Assembly (NCBI GenBank): GCA_020425085.1
Contig: JAGQRW010000001.1
Location: 124,001 to 188,000, forward strand
DNA: 64,000 nt
Source: Paracoccaceae bacterium
GTDB lineage: Bacteria; Pseudomonadota; Alphaproteobacteria; Rhodobacterales; Rhodobacteraceae
Direction of reading: 5' to 3'
Positions within the stretch are counted from its first letter, which is position 1, and every line of letters starts with the position of its first letter. Below, piece after piece: positions 1 through 7,460 of the stretch. Below the pieces are notes generated by a model. The model worked only from the letters and a program-made list of their open reading frames with translations. It had not been told where the DNA came from and made no database searches. The position numbers and the translations under genes are program-made.

Positions 1-8
1 ACATTCCC

Positions 9-30
9 CCGGTAGGCATGTGCCAACCGG
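9..30. promoter_or_regulatory. Hairpin upstream of the first small gene
   Basis: CCGGT at 9-13 pairs with ACCGG at 26-30, and GGCA at 15-18 pairs with TGCC at 21-24, with one A/A mismatch between the two helices. It lies 10 nt before the AGGAGAAG ribosome binding site of the small gene at 53. It could be the terminator of a gene left of the window or a leader structure; no T-run follows, so a leader role is possible. Confidence 0.35.
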
Positions 31-52
31 TAACCTAGACAGGAGAAGTCCA

Positions 53-130
53 ATGCAACGTCATGCAGCCCCAAAGCCCGCCGGCAAACCCTCAGCCCCC
101 GGCAGCAAGAAACCCGGCGGCAAGAAATAA
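53..130 (+). CDS. Tiny Lys/Pro-rich peptide, function unknown
   Basis: This is a 25-residue reading frame beginning MQRHAAPKPAGKP and ending in GGKK, preceded at 41-48 by a good ribosome binding site (AGGAGAAG) 4 nt before the ATG. The product has no hydrophobic segment and is strongly basic: Lys, Pro, Gly and Ala make up most of it. A second small basic gene follows 42 nt downstream on the same strand. I do not recognise a family. Such peptides often bind RNA or ribosomes, but that is inference. The quality of the Shine-Dalgarno sequence and the proximity to a recognisable small gene are the reasons for listing it. It could also be a leader peptide for the next gene. Confidence 0.4.
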   Translation: MQRHAAPKPAGKPSAPGSKKPGGKK

Positions 131-172
131 CCAACCGGATCAAAGATCACTGATCAGATCAAAGGTGTTCAA

Positions 173-307
173 ATGTCCAAGGGAAACAACAGACGCGGCA
201 ACAAGGAAGTCAAAAAGCCAAAACAGGAAAAGCCCAAGGTTTTGGCCACAGCGATGACCGGCACTGCCAGCAAACCGCTGAATGTCGGCAACAAGAAAGC
301 TACATAA
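173..307 (+). CDS. Small conserved-type lysine-rich protein (44 aa)
   Basis: A 44-residue, highly charged protein beginning MSKGNNRRGNKEVKKPKQ, with a second half containing KPKVLATA and KPLNVG and ending KKAT. From memory this layout (SKGN..RGNKE.KKPK..KPKVLATA..KPLN.G.K) matches a short protein found in many alphaproteobacteria and normally annotated only as hypothetical. A ribosome binding site AAAGGTG lies 5 nt before the ATG, and a strong hairpin follows the stop. There is no signal peptide or membrane segment. The function is unknown; the charge suggests nucleic acid or ribosome association. It may be co-transcribed with the 25-residue frame upstream. Confidence 0.7.
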   Translation: MSKGNNRRGNKEVKKPKQEKPKVLATAMTGTASKPLNVGNKKAT

Positions 308-318
308 CGGCAAACCCC

Positions 319-349
319 GCTGACCGGTCGGATTTTCCGGTCGGTCAGC
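319..349 (+). terminator. Hairpin terminator after the small basic gene
   Basis: GCTGACCG at 319-326 pairs with CGGTCAGC at 342-349. Continuing the pairing inward gives a 14 bp stem with two G-U pairs and a TTT loop. It starts 11 nt after the stop codon at 307. The downstream sequence is only mildly T-rich (TATTCGAGCTTTT), so it may be an incomplete intrinsic terminator. Confidence 0.55.
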
Positions 350-436
350 ATATTCGAGCTTTTCGTCGGCGCAATGATGCCGCAGGGCGGCCCGCCCTGC
401 AGCCCCGATATCTCAGGCAAATAGCCACACTACATC

Positions 437-457
437 TTCTTTATTGTAAAATACTCC
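437..457 (-). repeat. Intergenic repeat tail, copy 1 (inverted)
   Basis: Read on the minus strand this is GGAGTATTTTACAATAAAGA followed by A. It matches the copy at 672-693 except for a few bases and one indel, and is in the opposite orientation. GC-rich sequence lies on its 5' side, as in the other copies. Similar GC-rich-plus-GAGTATTT elements are, as I recall, common between genes in Rhodobacterales genomes. Confidence 0.5.
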
Positions 458-671
458 AGGGGTGAGCGTCAGCGAGGGGGCAGTGCACCCTTTTCAACGC
501 GCAATGTGAGCTGCCGGGCGTAACTGTAACTGATCGAAGATCACGTTTCAGGTGCGAGCTGTCTGTTTTTCACATGCGAAAACCAGCTCTCCCGCCCGTT
601 GTTACCGCTGGCGCGGTTCCGCCGGTTGGGCCGGGCGCGCCGCGCTATCGCGCAGCGCGCTGCCTCCGGCG

Positions 672-693
672 GGAGTATTTGATCAATAAAGAA
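672..693 (+). repeat. Intergenic repeat tail, copy 2
   Basis: GGAGTATTTGATCAATAAAG plus AA, preceded by the GC-rich CCTCCGGCG. It is the direct-orientation partner of the inverted copy at 437-457 and is related to the degenerate copy at 42294-42317. It ends about 20 nt before the 3' end of the minus-strand methyltransferase gene. Confidence 0.5.
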
Positions 694-714
694 CTTAACG
701 TTCAAAGGCCTGCT

Positions 715-1584
715 TCAGCTTTTCGGTGCAAGTTTCAGCATCAGATAAGTGTTGTAACGTTGGAAGTTTTTGGCCGACCGGGTGTTCTGGTTCAGGCGCT
801 GGTCAAGTCGGTCACGACGGCGTCGATTAAGCATAAGCCGGACGATACCCCGCATACCCTTGGTAAGGAGGGGATGAGCAGCGCCCAACCCCTCATCAGC
901 GCGGCGGATGGCATAGCCAATGACGTTGAACAGTTCCTGTTCAACCTCGACCGAAGGCGCGACGGCTTCGGTCACGTCTACTTCTACCTCTACCCTTAGC
1001 GGAAGATCGGCAAGAAGTGCACGAAAATCAGTTAGCGCGTGGCCGCCACCAACTTTTGCCAAATCCGAATGGTCGCTGAAATAGGCATCGGTGCGAAAGC
1101 AGTCGGCTACGATGATCCTGCCGGTTTTGTTCAGCAGCGTCAGGCATTTGCCCAGTGAATGCGACAGCGGGATATATTGAAAGCTTTCCGAGAACAGGCA
1201 CAGGTCAAACCGTTTTTCCGACTGGAAATCCTCGAACCGGCATTCATGTACCAAGGCACCCGTTGCGTTTTTGCGGCATCTTTCCGCCAGAAACGTGCTG
1301 GGGATGACGATTTCCACCTGATGCCCCATTGCCAGCAGTTTCCTTGCGGTTTCCCCGGCACCCCCGCCGATATCGAGGATCTGCAGATTCTCCCCCTCGG
1401 GCAGCATCCGAAAAAGCTTGTCGGTATATGCTTCCTGAGCGCGGCCCATATTAGCGGCGCAGACATCCCATTCGGCATCCCAGAGACCGTAATGCAGATT
1501 CTCCTTGCCGGTCAGGAATCTGGAAAATGCGAGCCCGACATCAAGACCAAGCGCGCGGGTGTCGAGTTTGCGTTTCTCAGCCAT
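715..1584 (-). CDS. Class I SAM-dependent methyltransferase
   Basis: A 289-residue protein with the SAM-binding glycine motif ILDIGGGAGE at about residues 69-78, followed by the usual Rossmann strands (FDLCLFSESFQYI, TGRIIVADCF). The segment HYGLWD near residue 31 resembles the entry of small-molecule methyltransferases related to tocopherol methyltransferase and cyclopropane fatty acid synthase. The C-terminus (about 225-289) is Arg-rich and may be helical. The substrate cannot be read from the sequence. The gene lies 80 nt downstream of rppH on the same strand. No strong ribosome binding site precedes the ATG at 1584, so translation may depend on upstream genes. Confidence 0.75.
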   Translation of the reverse strand: MAEKRKLDTRALGLDVGLAFSRFLTGKENLHYGLWDAEWDVCAANMGRAQEAYTDKLFRMLPEGENLQILDIGGGAGETARKLLAMGHQVEIVIPSTFLAERCRKNATGALVHECRFEDFQSEKRFDLCLFSESFQYIPLSHSLGKCLTLLNKTGRIIVADCFRTDAYFSDHSDLAKVGGGHALTDFRALLADLPLRVEVEVDVTEAVAPSVEVEQELFNVIGYAIRRADEGLGAAHPLLTKGMRGIVRLMLNRRRRDRLDQRLNQNTRSAKNFQRYNTYLMLKLAPKS

Positions 1585-1664
1585 AGGGTTTTCCAGGTAG
1601 TGCCGGTTCTGGGGGCAGCAATAGCGTCTGTGAACGATCTTGCAAACCGCTTTCGGACTGTCGG

Positions 1665-2150
1665 TTATGCCACCAGCGCATGGAATTCGCGGATCACCCT
1701 TTCATAGGTGTCGCGTTTGAACGGCACGATCCGACCAAGCAGTTCTTCGGGCGGCAGCCAACACCAGCGGTTGAATTCCGGGTGTTGGGTCTGGATGTTG
1801 ATCAGCCCATCATCCCCGATAAACCGCATCAGGAACCAGCGCTGTTTTTGCCCGCGATAGCGGCCTTTCCACAGCTTCGGCACCAGATAGTGCGGCAGAT
1901 CATAGGGGATCCAGTCGCTGGTTTCCGCAAGAATTTCAACCGCATACGACGGGATTCCGGTTTCTTCCTCCAACTCGCGCAGCGCAGCATGGCGAGGTTC
2001 TTCGTTTTCCTCGACGCCGCCCTGTGGCATTTGCCAGGCGTCGAGCGAACTGTCGATGCGCTGGCCCGCGAATATCTGTCCGGCGCGGTTGCAGATCATG
2101 ATACCGACGCAGGGGCGATAAGGCAGGGCATAGATTTCGTCAGCGTTCAT
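1665..2150 (-). CDS. rppH: RNA pyrophosphohydrolase RppH
   Basis: A Nudix hydrolase of 161 residues that removes pyrophosphate from 5'-triphosphorylated RNA and so opens transcripts to RNase E-type decay. The Nudix box runs from about residue 44 to 66 (GGVEENEE...RELEEETGI), and the N-terminal [10 protein letters not shown] is typical of RppH. I start at the ATG at 2150 ([13 protein letters not shown]) because the family begins just before LPYRP. An in-frame ATG 36 nt upstream would add 12 residues without family support. The gene follows ctpA on the same strand, an arrangement familiar from Rhodobacterales. Confidence 0.92.
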   Translation of the reverse strand: MNADEIYALPYRPCVGIMICNRAGQIFAGQRIDSSLDAWQMPQGGVEENEEPRHAALRELEEETGIPSYAVEILAETSDWIPYDLPHYLVPKLWKGRYRGQKQRWFLMRFIGDDGLINIQTQHPEFNRWCWLPPEELLGRIVPFKRDTYERVIREFHALVA

Positions 2151-2213
2151 ATTCGTCTTTCGCCATCGAGCATCGGGGGCGGTCAACCCCCCTTTGTCCC
2201 ATATATAGCCATC

Positions 2214-3542
2214 CTAATTCGCCTTTTTAAGCACCGAAAGCGAATGCAGAATGTCCAGTGCATAAGCCATCTGATAGTCATCATTGCGTTTTTGGGCGGT
2301 TTCTTCCTGAATTTTGCGCTCTTCGTTCAGCTGTTTCAATTCGTCCTTGGTCAAACTGTCATTGCTGAGCGAACCACGAAGGTCGGCTTCGCTGCGCTGG
2401 CGGCGTTTGGTTTCTTCCTCGGTTTCTTTCACTGGCGGGCGCTGATCCACCAGGATGTCCGGCGCCACGCCCAGTGCCTGAATCGAGCGGCCAGACGGGG
2501 TGTAATAGCGCGCCGTGGTCAGGCGCATGGCACCGTCACCCTGCAAGGGCATGATGGTCTGGACCGAGCCCTTGCCAAAACTCCGGGTGCCAACAACGAT
2601 GGCGCGGTGATGATCCTGAAGCGCACCGGCAACGATTTCCGAGGCCGAGGCCGAGCCACCGTTGATCAGGACAACCAGCGGTTTGCCGTTGGTCACATCG
2701 CCCGGTTCGGCATTGTAACGTTCGCTGTCCTGAGGATTGCGGCCACGGGTCGAAACGATCTCGCCCTTGTCGAGAAACGCATCGGATACCAGAATCGCCT
2801 GATTCAGCAAACCGCCGGGGTTGTTACGCAGATCCAGCACCACGCCCTCGATCTTGTCCAGACCGCCGGCTTCATCGAGAACCTCTTTCAGACCGCTTTG
2901 CAGGTTCGGAAAGGTCTGGTCGGTGAAGGACGAGATTCTGAGAACCACGGATTTGCCTTCCAGCCGGGTTTTCACTGCGGCGATCTTGATGGTGTCGCGG
3001 ATGATCGACACGTCGAACGGCTCCTCGACCCCTTTCCTGACCACGGTGATGACGATTTCCGAGCCGACCGGGCCGCGCATCAGATCCACCGCCTCGTTCA
3101 GATTCAGACCCTGCACCGGTTCGCCATCCACCTGGGTGATGTAATCGCCCGCCTGAATTCCGGCCAGATCCGCCGGGGTGCCATCAATCGGTGACACCAC
3201 CTTGACATAGCCATCCTCCTGCGTCACCTCGATACCGAGGCCGCCGAATTCGCCGCGGGTCTGCACCTGCATCGAGTCGAAATCCTTGGGCGGTAAGTAC
3301 GACGAATGCGGATCAAGCGAGGTCAGCATGCCGTTGATTGCATGTTCGATCAGCTTGGCCTCGTCCACCGGTTCGACATACTGGCTGCGGATGCGTTCAA
3401 AGATGTCACCAAACAGGTCAAGCTGTTCATAGGTGGATTTCTTGCGGTCGGCCTCGTCGGCGATCAGCGGGCCGGCCACCTGTGATGTCAAAAGAACTCC
3501 GGCCAGCGTGCCACCGATTGCGGCCATCATGTATTTCTTCAT
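2214..3542 (-). CDS. ctpA: Carboxy-terminal processing protease CtpA (S41)
   Basis: A periplasmic serine protease of 442 residues that trims protein C-termini. It has an N-terminal signal sequence or membrane anchor (about 1-28). A PDZ domain occupies about 85-170 (GEFGGLGIEV, AGDYITQVDG). The S41 catalytic domain carries the Ser in GGSASASEI (about S299) and the Lys in SFGKGSVQT (about K324), 25 residues apart as in characterised members. The C-terminal 70 residues are charged and helical. The stop of the upstream envC-like gene is 9 nt before this ATG, so the two are probably co-transcribed. That pairing of a C-terminal protease with a murein hydrolase regulator suggests a cell-wall role. 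Confidence 0.95.
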   Translation of the reverse strand: MKKYMMAAIGGTLAGVLLTSQVAGPLIADEADRKKSTYEQLDLFGDIFERIRSQYVEPVDEAKLIEHAINGMLTSLDPHSSYLPPKDFDSMQVQTRGEFGGLGIEVTQEDGYVKVVSPIDGTPADLAGIQAGDYITQVDGEPVQGLNLNEAVDLMRGPVGSEIVITVVRKGVEEPFDVSIIRDTIKIAAVKTRLEGKSVVLRISSFTDQTFPNLQSGLKEVLDEAGGLDKIEGVVLDLRNNPGGLLNQAILVSDAFLDKGEIVSTRGRNPQDSERYNAEPGDVTNGKPLVVLINGGSASASEIVAGALQDHHRAIVVGTRSFGKGSVQTIMPLQGDGAMRLTTARYYTPSGRSIQALGVAPDILVDQRPPVKETEEETKRRQRSEADLRGSLSNDSLTKDELKQLNEERKIQEETAQKRNDDYQMAYALDILHSLSVLKKAN

Positions 3543-3551
3543 CTCGTTGTC

Positions 3552-4691
3552 CTACCTGTCGTTCAGCGCAAACCACGCCAGCGGGTCGAGCGCCGTGCGT
3601 CCCTGCCGTATTTCGATATAAAGCGTTTCCTGACGGATTTCGCCACTTCCTTGTTTTGCTTCGACCAGAAAATCCTCGGCTGCGGGGTCTGTGCCACCCA
3701 TCAGGCCGACCGGATCACCCGCCGCAAGAATCTGTCCGACCTCACCATACACCTGTCCTAGCCCGGCGAGAACTATCAGGTAACCGGCTTCAGGCTCAAG
3801 GATAATCACATTTCCGTAGTCCAGAAACGGCCCGCGATAGCGGATGGTCGTAGGCCAGGGTGCGGTTACAAGCGAAACCGGTGGTGCGCTGACGACGATA
3901 CCGGGGCGACGCAGGCCCGCCGCGTCCGCTTCGTTGAAGGCGCGAAGAAGCGAGCCAAAGACCGGCAGTGGTATCTTGCCCTTGCTATCCTCGAAATCAC
4001 CGACCTTGCCAATATTGCCCTCGAACGGCAGATCAGCCAGACCCTGAGCAAAGCCTTCCAGCGTGTCGCTGTTTTCGGTCAGGCGCTTCAGGGCTTCGGG
4101 ATCGCTCGCCAGACGTTTTGGCAGATTGGTGCGCTGGCCGATCGCCTCGGACAGGGCGACACGGGCATCCTGAACCCCCTTCAACCCCTGTTTCAAATCT
4201 TCCTCGGCCGAAGTTTGCAGCGCCTCCAGTACCAAAAGTTCCTCAAGCTGGGCGCGCAGTTCCTCGGCCTGCGCGTGCAAGGCCGGGGTTACATCGGCCA
4301 GAACCTGACCGGATCGCGCCGTACCAAGCGGCCCGCTCGGATGGATCAGCAACAAGGGCGAGGAGACGCGCTGCAACGTTTGCAACACCCCCAAAAGGCG
4401 CGACAGCCGGTCCCGGCGCGATTCAAATTCAAGCCTTAGCGCCTGTTCACGAATCGCCGCCTTGCGCAGACTTTCACGCATCGCTTTAAGCCCGTCCTCA
4501 TAAGCCTTGACGGCAAGGCTGAGGGCAGCGACCCGGTCGCCTGCCTCGCGCGCATCGGACAGGGCGGTCGTGGCAGCCTTCAGATCATCGGCGGCCTTTT
4601 GCGCTGCGAATACCGGATCACTCGCCGCCAGCGTAGGGGCAGCGACAAACGAAAGGCCAAGGGCCAGGATCAGGGCGCAAAGCGGGTTCAT
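3552..4691 (-). CDS. EnvC-like murein hydrolase activator (degenerate M23)
   Basis: A 379-residue exported protein. It has a cleavable signal peptide (about 1-22, ending APTLAAS). A long heptad-rich helical region runs from about 25 to 215, and a LytM/M23-like domain occupies roughly 255-379. The zinc-binding His and Asp residues expected in active M23 peptidases are missing: the usual first HxxxD region reads RYRGPFLDYGNV and the usual HxH region reads TLYIEIRQG. By analogy with EnvC this protein should activate amidases at the division site rather than cut murein itself. Its ATG overlaps the gpmI stop (ATGA), so translation is coupled. Confidence 0.85.
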   Translation of the reverse strand: MNPLCALILALGLSFVAAPTLAASDPVFAAQKAADDLKAATTALSDAREAGDRVAALSLAVKAYEDGLKAMRESLRKAAIREQALRLEFESRRDRLSRLLGVLQTLQRVSSPLLLIHPSGPLGTARSGQVLADVTPALHAQAEELRAQLEELLVLEALQTSAEEDLKQGLKGVQDARVALSEAIGQRTNLPKRLASDPEALKRLTENSDTLEGFAQGLADLPFEGNIGKVGDFEDSKGKIPLPVFGSLLRAFNEADAAGLRRPGIVVSAPPVSLVTAPWPTTIRYRGPFLDYGNVIILEPEAGYLIVLAGLGQVYGEVGQILAAGDPVGLMGGTDPAAEDFLVEAKQGSGEIRQETLYIEIRQGRTALDPLAWFALNDR

Positions 4692-6211
4692 GGCGTCAGC
4701 AGACTTTCGCCGGTCATTTCAGGCGGTTTCGGCAGGTGCATCAGTGCCAGCAGGCTGGGTGCAAGATCGGCAAGGCGGCCACCTGGCCTGAGTTTCATGT
4801 CCTTGGGGCCATTCACCAGAATGACCGGCACCGGATTGGTGGTGTGGGCGGTATGCGGCTTGCCGGTTTGCGGATCCACCATGGTTTCGCAATTTCCGTG
4901 ATCGGCGGTGACGATCATCGCCCCACCTGCCAGTTCCAGTGCCTGAACAGCGCGGGCAAGACCGCGATCCACTGCCTCACAGGCCCTGATTGCGGCCGAA
5001 AGGTCGCCGGTATGGCCCACCATATCGGGGTTGGCATAGTTGACCACGATCAGGTCATAACCACGGCCGATTGCCTGAACCAGCCGGTCCGTTACCTCAA
5101 CCGACGACATTTCCGGCAGCAGATCATAGGTCGCCACCTTGGGGCTTTTCGGCATCATCCGATCCTCGCCTTCCTCGGCCGCCTCATGGCCGCCGTTGAG
5201 GAAAAAGGTGACATGCGGGTATTTTTCGGTCTCGGCCAACCGGTACTGGGTCTTGCCATGTATCGCCAGCCAGTGGCCAAGGGTGTTGGCAATGTTATTC
5301 TTTGGAAACAGCACATCCATATAGGTATCGTGCCGGCTGGAATAGCTGGCAAATCCCGCCATGGCTGCGAATTTTGCCCGCCCATCCATCGCAAAGGCGG
5401 TGAAATCCGGCTGACCAAGTGCTGCCATGATCTCGCGCACCCGGTCCGAGCGGAAGTTGAGGCACAGGACACCATCACCGTCCCGCATGCCGCCATATCC
5501 ATCCAGCACGGTCGGGGCGATGAATTCATCGCTTTCGCCGCGGGTTTTGGCGACGGCAAGGGCATTGGCGGCATCATAGGCAACTTCCCCCTCAGCCAGC
5601 ATTATCGCCCGCCAGGCGCGTTCCACCCGATCCCAGCGTTGATCCCGGTCCATGGCGTAGTAGCGGCCAATCACCGTTGCAATCATTGCGTTGCTCGGTA
5701 ACGCCGCCTCCAGCCGCACCAGATCAACCTGTGCCGAACCCGGTGGCACGTCGCGCCCGTCGGTCAGCGCATGTACCCGAACCGCCACTCCGGCGGCGGC
5801 GATCACTTTGGCGGCAGCGATCATGTGATCCAGATGCGCATGCACCCCGCCATCCGAGGCCAACCCCAGCAGATGCACCGCACCACCCGATTGTTTCAAC
5901 CTTTCGATGAAGTTTAGAAGCGCCGGGTTGGCGGCGAAACTGCCATCTTCGATGGCAAGATCAATCCGCCCCAGATCCATCGACACCACCCGGCCCGCGC
6001 CGATATTCATGTGCCCAACCTCGGAATTGCCCATCTGACCGTCCGGCAACCCGACATCGCGCCCCGAAGTTTTCAGCGTCGCGTTCGGGCAGGTCGCCAT
6101 CAGATGATCGAAAGTCGGCGTATCTGCCAGCCTGACCGCGTTATTCGCGGTTTCGGCGCGCATGCCCCAGCCGTCGAGAACACACAGCACGACAGGTTTT
6201 GGAATGTGCAT
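4688..6211 (-). CDS. gpmI: 2,3-bisphosphoglycerate-independent phosphoglycerate mutase
   Basis: The 507-residue, manganese-dependent enzyme interconverts 3- and 2-phosphoglycerate in glycolysis and gluconeogenesis. Family signatures include VVLCVLDGWG at the N-terminus, the nucleophile serine in GQMGNSEVGH (about S63), LTDGRDVPPGS, and the metal-binding VTADHGNCE near the C-terminus. Length is normal for the family. It heads the minus-strand run gpmI-envC-like-ctpA and overlaps the envC-like start by 4 nt. The pairing of gpmI with envC and ctpA genes is common in alphaproteobacteria. Confidence 0.96.
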   Translation of the reverse strand: MHIPKPVVLCVLDGWGMRAETANNAVRLADTPTFDHLMATCPNATLKTSGRDVGLPDGQMGNSEVGHMNIGAGRVVSMDLGRIDLAIEDGSFAANPALLNFIERLKQSGGAVHLLGLASDGGVHAHLDHMIAAAKVIAAAGVAVRVHALTDGRDVPPGSAQVDLVRLEAALPSNAMIATVIGRYYAMDRDQRWDRVERAWRAIMLAEGEVAYDAANALAVAKTRGESDEFIAPTVLDGYGGMRDGDGVLCLNFRSDRVREIMAALGQPDFTAFAMDGRAKFAAMAGFASYSSRHDTYMDVLFPKNNIANTLGHWLAIHGKTQYRLAETEKYPHVTFFLNGGHEAAEEGEDRMMPKSPKVATYDLLPEMSSVEVTDRLVQAIGRGYDLIVVNYANPDMVGHTGDLSAAIRACEAVDRGLARAVQALELAGGAMIVTADHGNCETMVDPQTGKPHTAHTTNPVPVILVNGPKDMKLRPGGRLADLAPSLLALMHLPKPPEMTGESLLTP

Positions 6212-6272
6212 CTGCCCGGCCCTTATTCCAGGGTTTTTCTTCTTCTAAGGCCAGCCGCGAAGAAGGGCAACC

Positions 6273-6743
6273 TCAAGCGCGATGATAAGGCAGACCGGCC
6301 AGAATGCTTGCCGCCCGGTATAGCTGTTCGGCCAGCATCACCCGCACCAGCATATGCGGCCAGACCATGGCGCCGAACGACAACGACAGATCGGCGCCGG
6401 CACGAAAATCAGCGTCGATGCCATCGGCACCACCGACAACGAAGGCCAGATCGCCCTGCCCCTGATCGCGCCAATCCGCCAGCTTTTGGGCAAATTCAGG
6501 CGAGGTCAGCCGCTGGCCGCGCTCATCCAGAACGCACAGAACCGCCCCCTTAGGAACCGCCCGGGTCAACAGCGCCACCTCAGCCACCATCCCGCCGCCC
6601 TTCTTGTCCTCAACCTCGATCACCCTGGCCGGGCCAATACCAATGGCGCGGCCGGTCTTGGTGAATCGGTCAAGATAATCGTCAACAAGGGTAAGTTCCG
6701 GGCCATTTCGAAGTCGACCCACCGCACAGACGTGTACCCGCAT
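6273..6743 (-). CDS. rlmH: 23S rRNA pseudouridine-1915 N3-methyltransferase RlmH
   Basis: A SPOUT-fold methyltransferase of 156 residues that methylates pseudouridine 1915 in helix 69 of 23S rRNA, acting on whole 70S ribosomes. The C-terminal half has the SAM-binding knot (FVVGGADGID, LSFGAMVWPHMLVRVMLAEQ) and the family ending LPYHRA. I start at the ATG at 6743 (MRVHVCAVGRL), which overlaps the rsfS stop as TGATG. A start 39 nt further upstream would sit inside rsfS and add a non-family extension. Its pairing with rsfS is very widespread and links both to ribosome maturation. Confidence 0.95.
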   Translation of the reverse strand: MRVHVCAVGRLRNGPELTLVDDYLDRFTKTGRAIGIGPARVIEVEDKKGGGMVAEVALLTRAVPKGAVLCVLDERGQRLTSPEFAQKLADWRDQGQGDLAFVVGGADGIDADFRAGADLSLSFGAMVWPHMLVRVMLAEQLYRAASILAGLPYHRA

Positions 6744-7132
6744 CAGCCTTTTGCGGCGGCTGCGGTGCCCGCTGGCAGCCACATCTTTTCAAGCTGGTAG
6801 AATTCGCGCACTTCCGGGCGAAAAATATGCACCACAACATCGCCGCAATCCAGCAGCACCCAGTCACCTGTCTGCCTGCCTTCCATGCGGCAACCACGGC
6901 CAAGTTCTTCCTTCAGGCGATCCGATAGCTTTTCCGCCATGGAAATCACCTGACGCGACGAACGGCCCGAGGCGATGACCATATAATCGGCCATCTCCGA
7001 TTTGCCCTTCAGCGCAATCGGAATCACATCCTCAGCTTTGTCTTTATCAAGGGAATCCAAGACAAGCTTCAGCAGCTTGCTGCCCGGCTTGCCATTTTCG
7101 GAAATCGCCAGTTCGACCTCCGGGGCGGCCAT
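6743..7132 (-). CDS. rsfS: Ribosome silencing factor RsfS
   Basis: The 129-residue protein binds L14 (uL14) of the large subunit and blocks subunit joining in starvation. Family motifs are KAEDVIPIALKGKSEMADYMVIASGRSSRQV, read in pieces, and GDWVLLDCGDVVVHIF, EVREFYQLEKMW. The start is uncertain. No ribosome binding site precedes the ATG at 7132. A perfect AAGGAGG (7171-7177 on this strand) lies 38 nt upstream and is followed, at 8 nt spacing, by an in-frame CTG at 7162. The frame is open upstream to a stop at 7226-7228 without any ATG, GTG or TTG. The N-terminus may therefore be longer. Coupled to rlmH by a TGATG overlap. Confidence 0.93.
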   Translation of the reverse strand: MAAPEVELAISENGKPGSKLLKLVLDSLDKDKAEDVIPIALKGKSEMADYMVIASGRSSRQVISMAEKLSDRLKEELGRGCRMEGRQTGDWVLLDCGDVVVHIFRPEVREFYQLEKMWLPAGTAAAAKG

Positions 7133-7460
7133 GGCTTGGGCCGCATCAACACGTTCTGACAGAACGATGTCCTCCTTGGTTGCTGCGCCGGAAGTGTGGC
7201 CCCGGCGCCGGACCTTGCCGTCAGGCTAACACATTCGGCCACCCGGCCTCAAGAATGCAATCGTCAAGACTGGTAAGTTTATTGCCGCACCGGCGCCAGT
7301 TGGAAAAAGTCCCGTCCGACAGTATCCTTGAGGGAACTGAAAAGTCGGCGTTCGGCACATTTGTTGATGTTGCAAAATCAACCAAATATTGCGAATCTTG
7401 AAATTTTCTATAAGATAATACCCTTCAAAGATGGTCTTTGAAAATAATGGGGGGTACATC
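7133..7460. other. Divergent spacer between rsfS and a VPLPA-CTERM gene
   Basis: The left part (7133-7225) is an open in-frame extension of rsfS with a strong internal AAGGAGG. The rest is AT-richer and must contain the promoter of the plus-strand gene at 7461. An inverted repeat GTTGAT(7363-7368)/ATCAAC(7377-7382) could be an operator. I recognise no gene, RNA or insertion sequence here; a minus-strand open frame across 7226-7594 lacks protein character. Confidence 0.4.

Larger units (their letters stand above)
350..714. other. Non-coding spacer with an inverted pair of repeat tails
   Basis: No convincing gene lies between the small gene and the methyltransferase. The stretch holds two inverted copies of a repeat tail (437-457 and 672-693). 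Between them lie G-rich sequence (459-489) and a GC-rich hairpin in which 635-645 pairs with 650-660 around a TATC loop with one mismatch. The reading frame open across the right half, running into the methyltransferase on the other strand, has no ribosome binding site and no recognisable protein character. Confidence 0.5.

Noticed and set aside
1680-3194. A 504-codon open frame on the plus strand opposite rppH and ctpA
   Set aside because: It is antisense to two clear family genes; its product is rich in His, Arg and Gln and has no domain character. It results from GC-rich codon bias.
4736-5701. A 321-codon open frame on the plus strand opposite gpmI
   Set aside because: It is the antisense shadow of gpmI, with no ribosome binding site and no recognisable motif.
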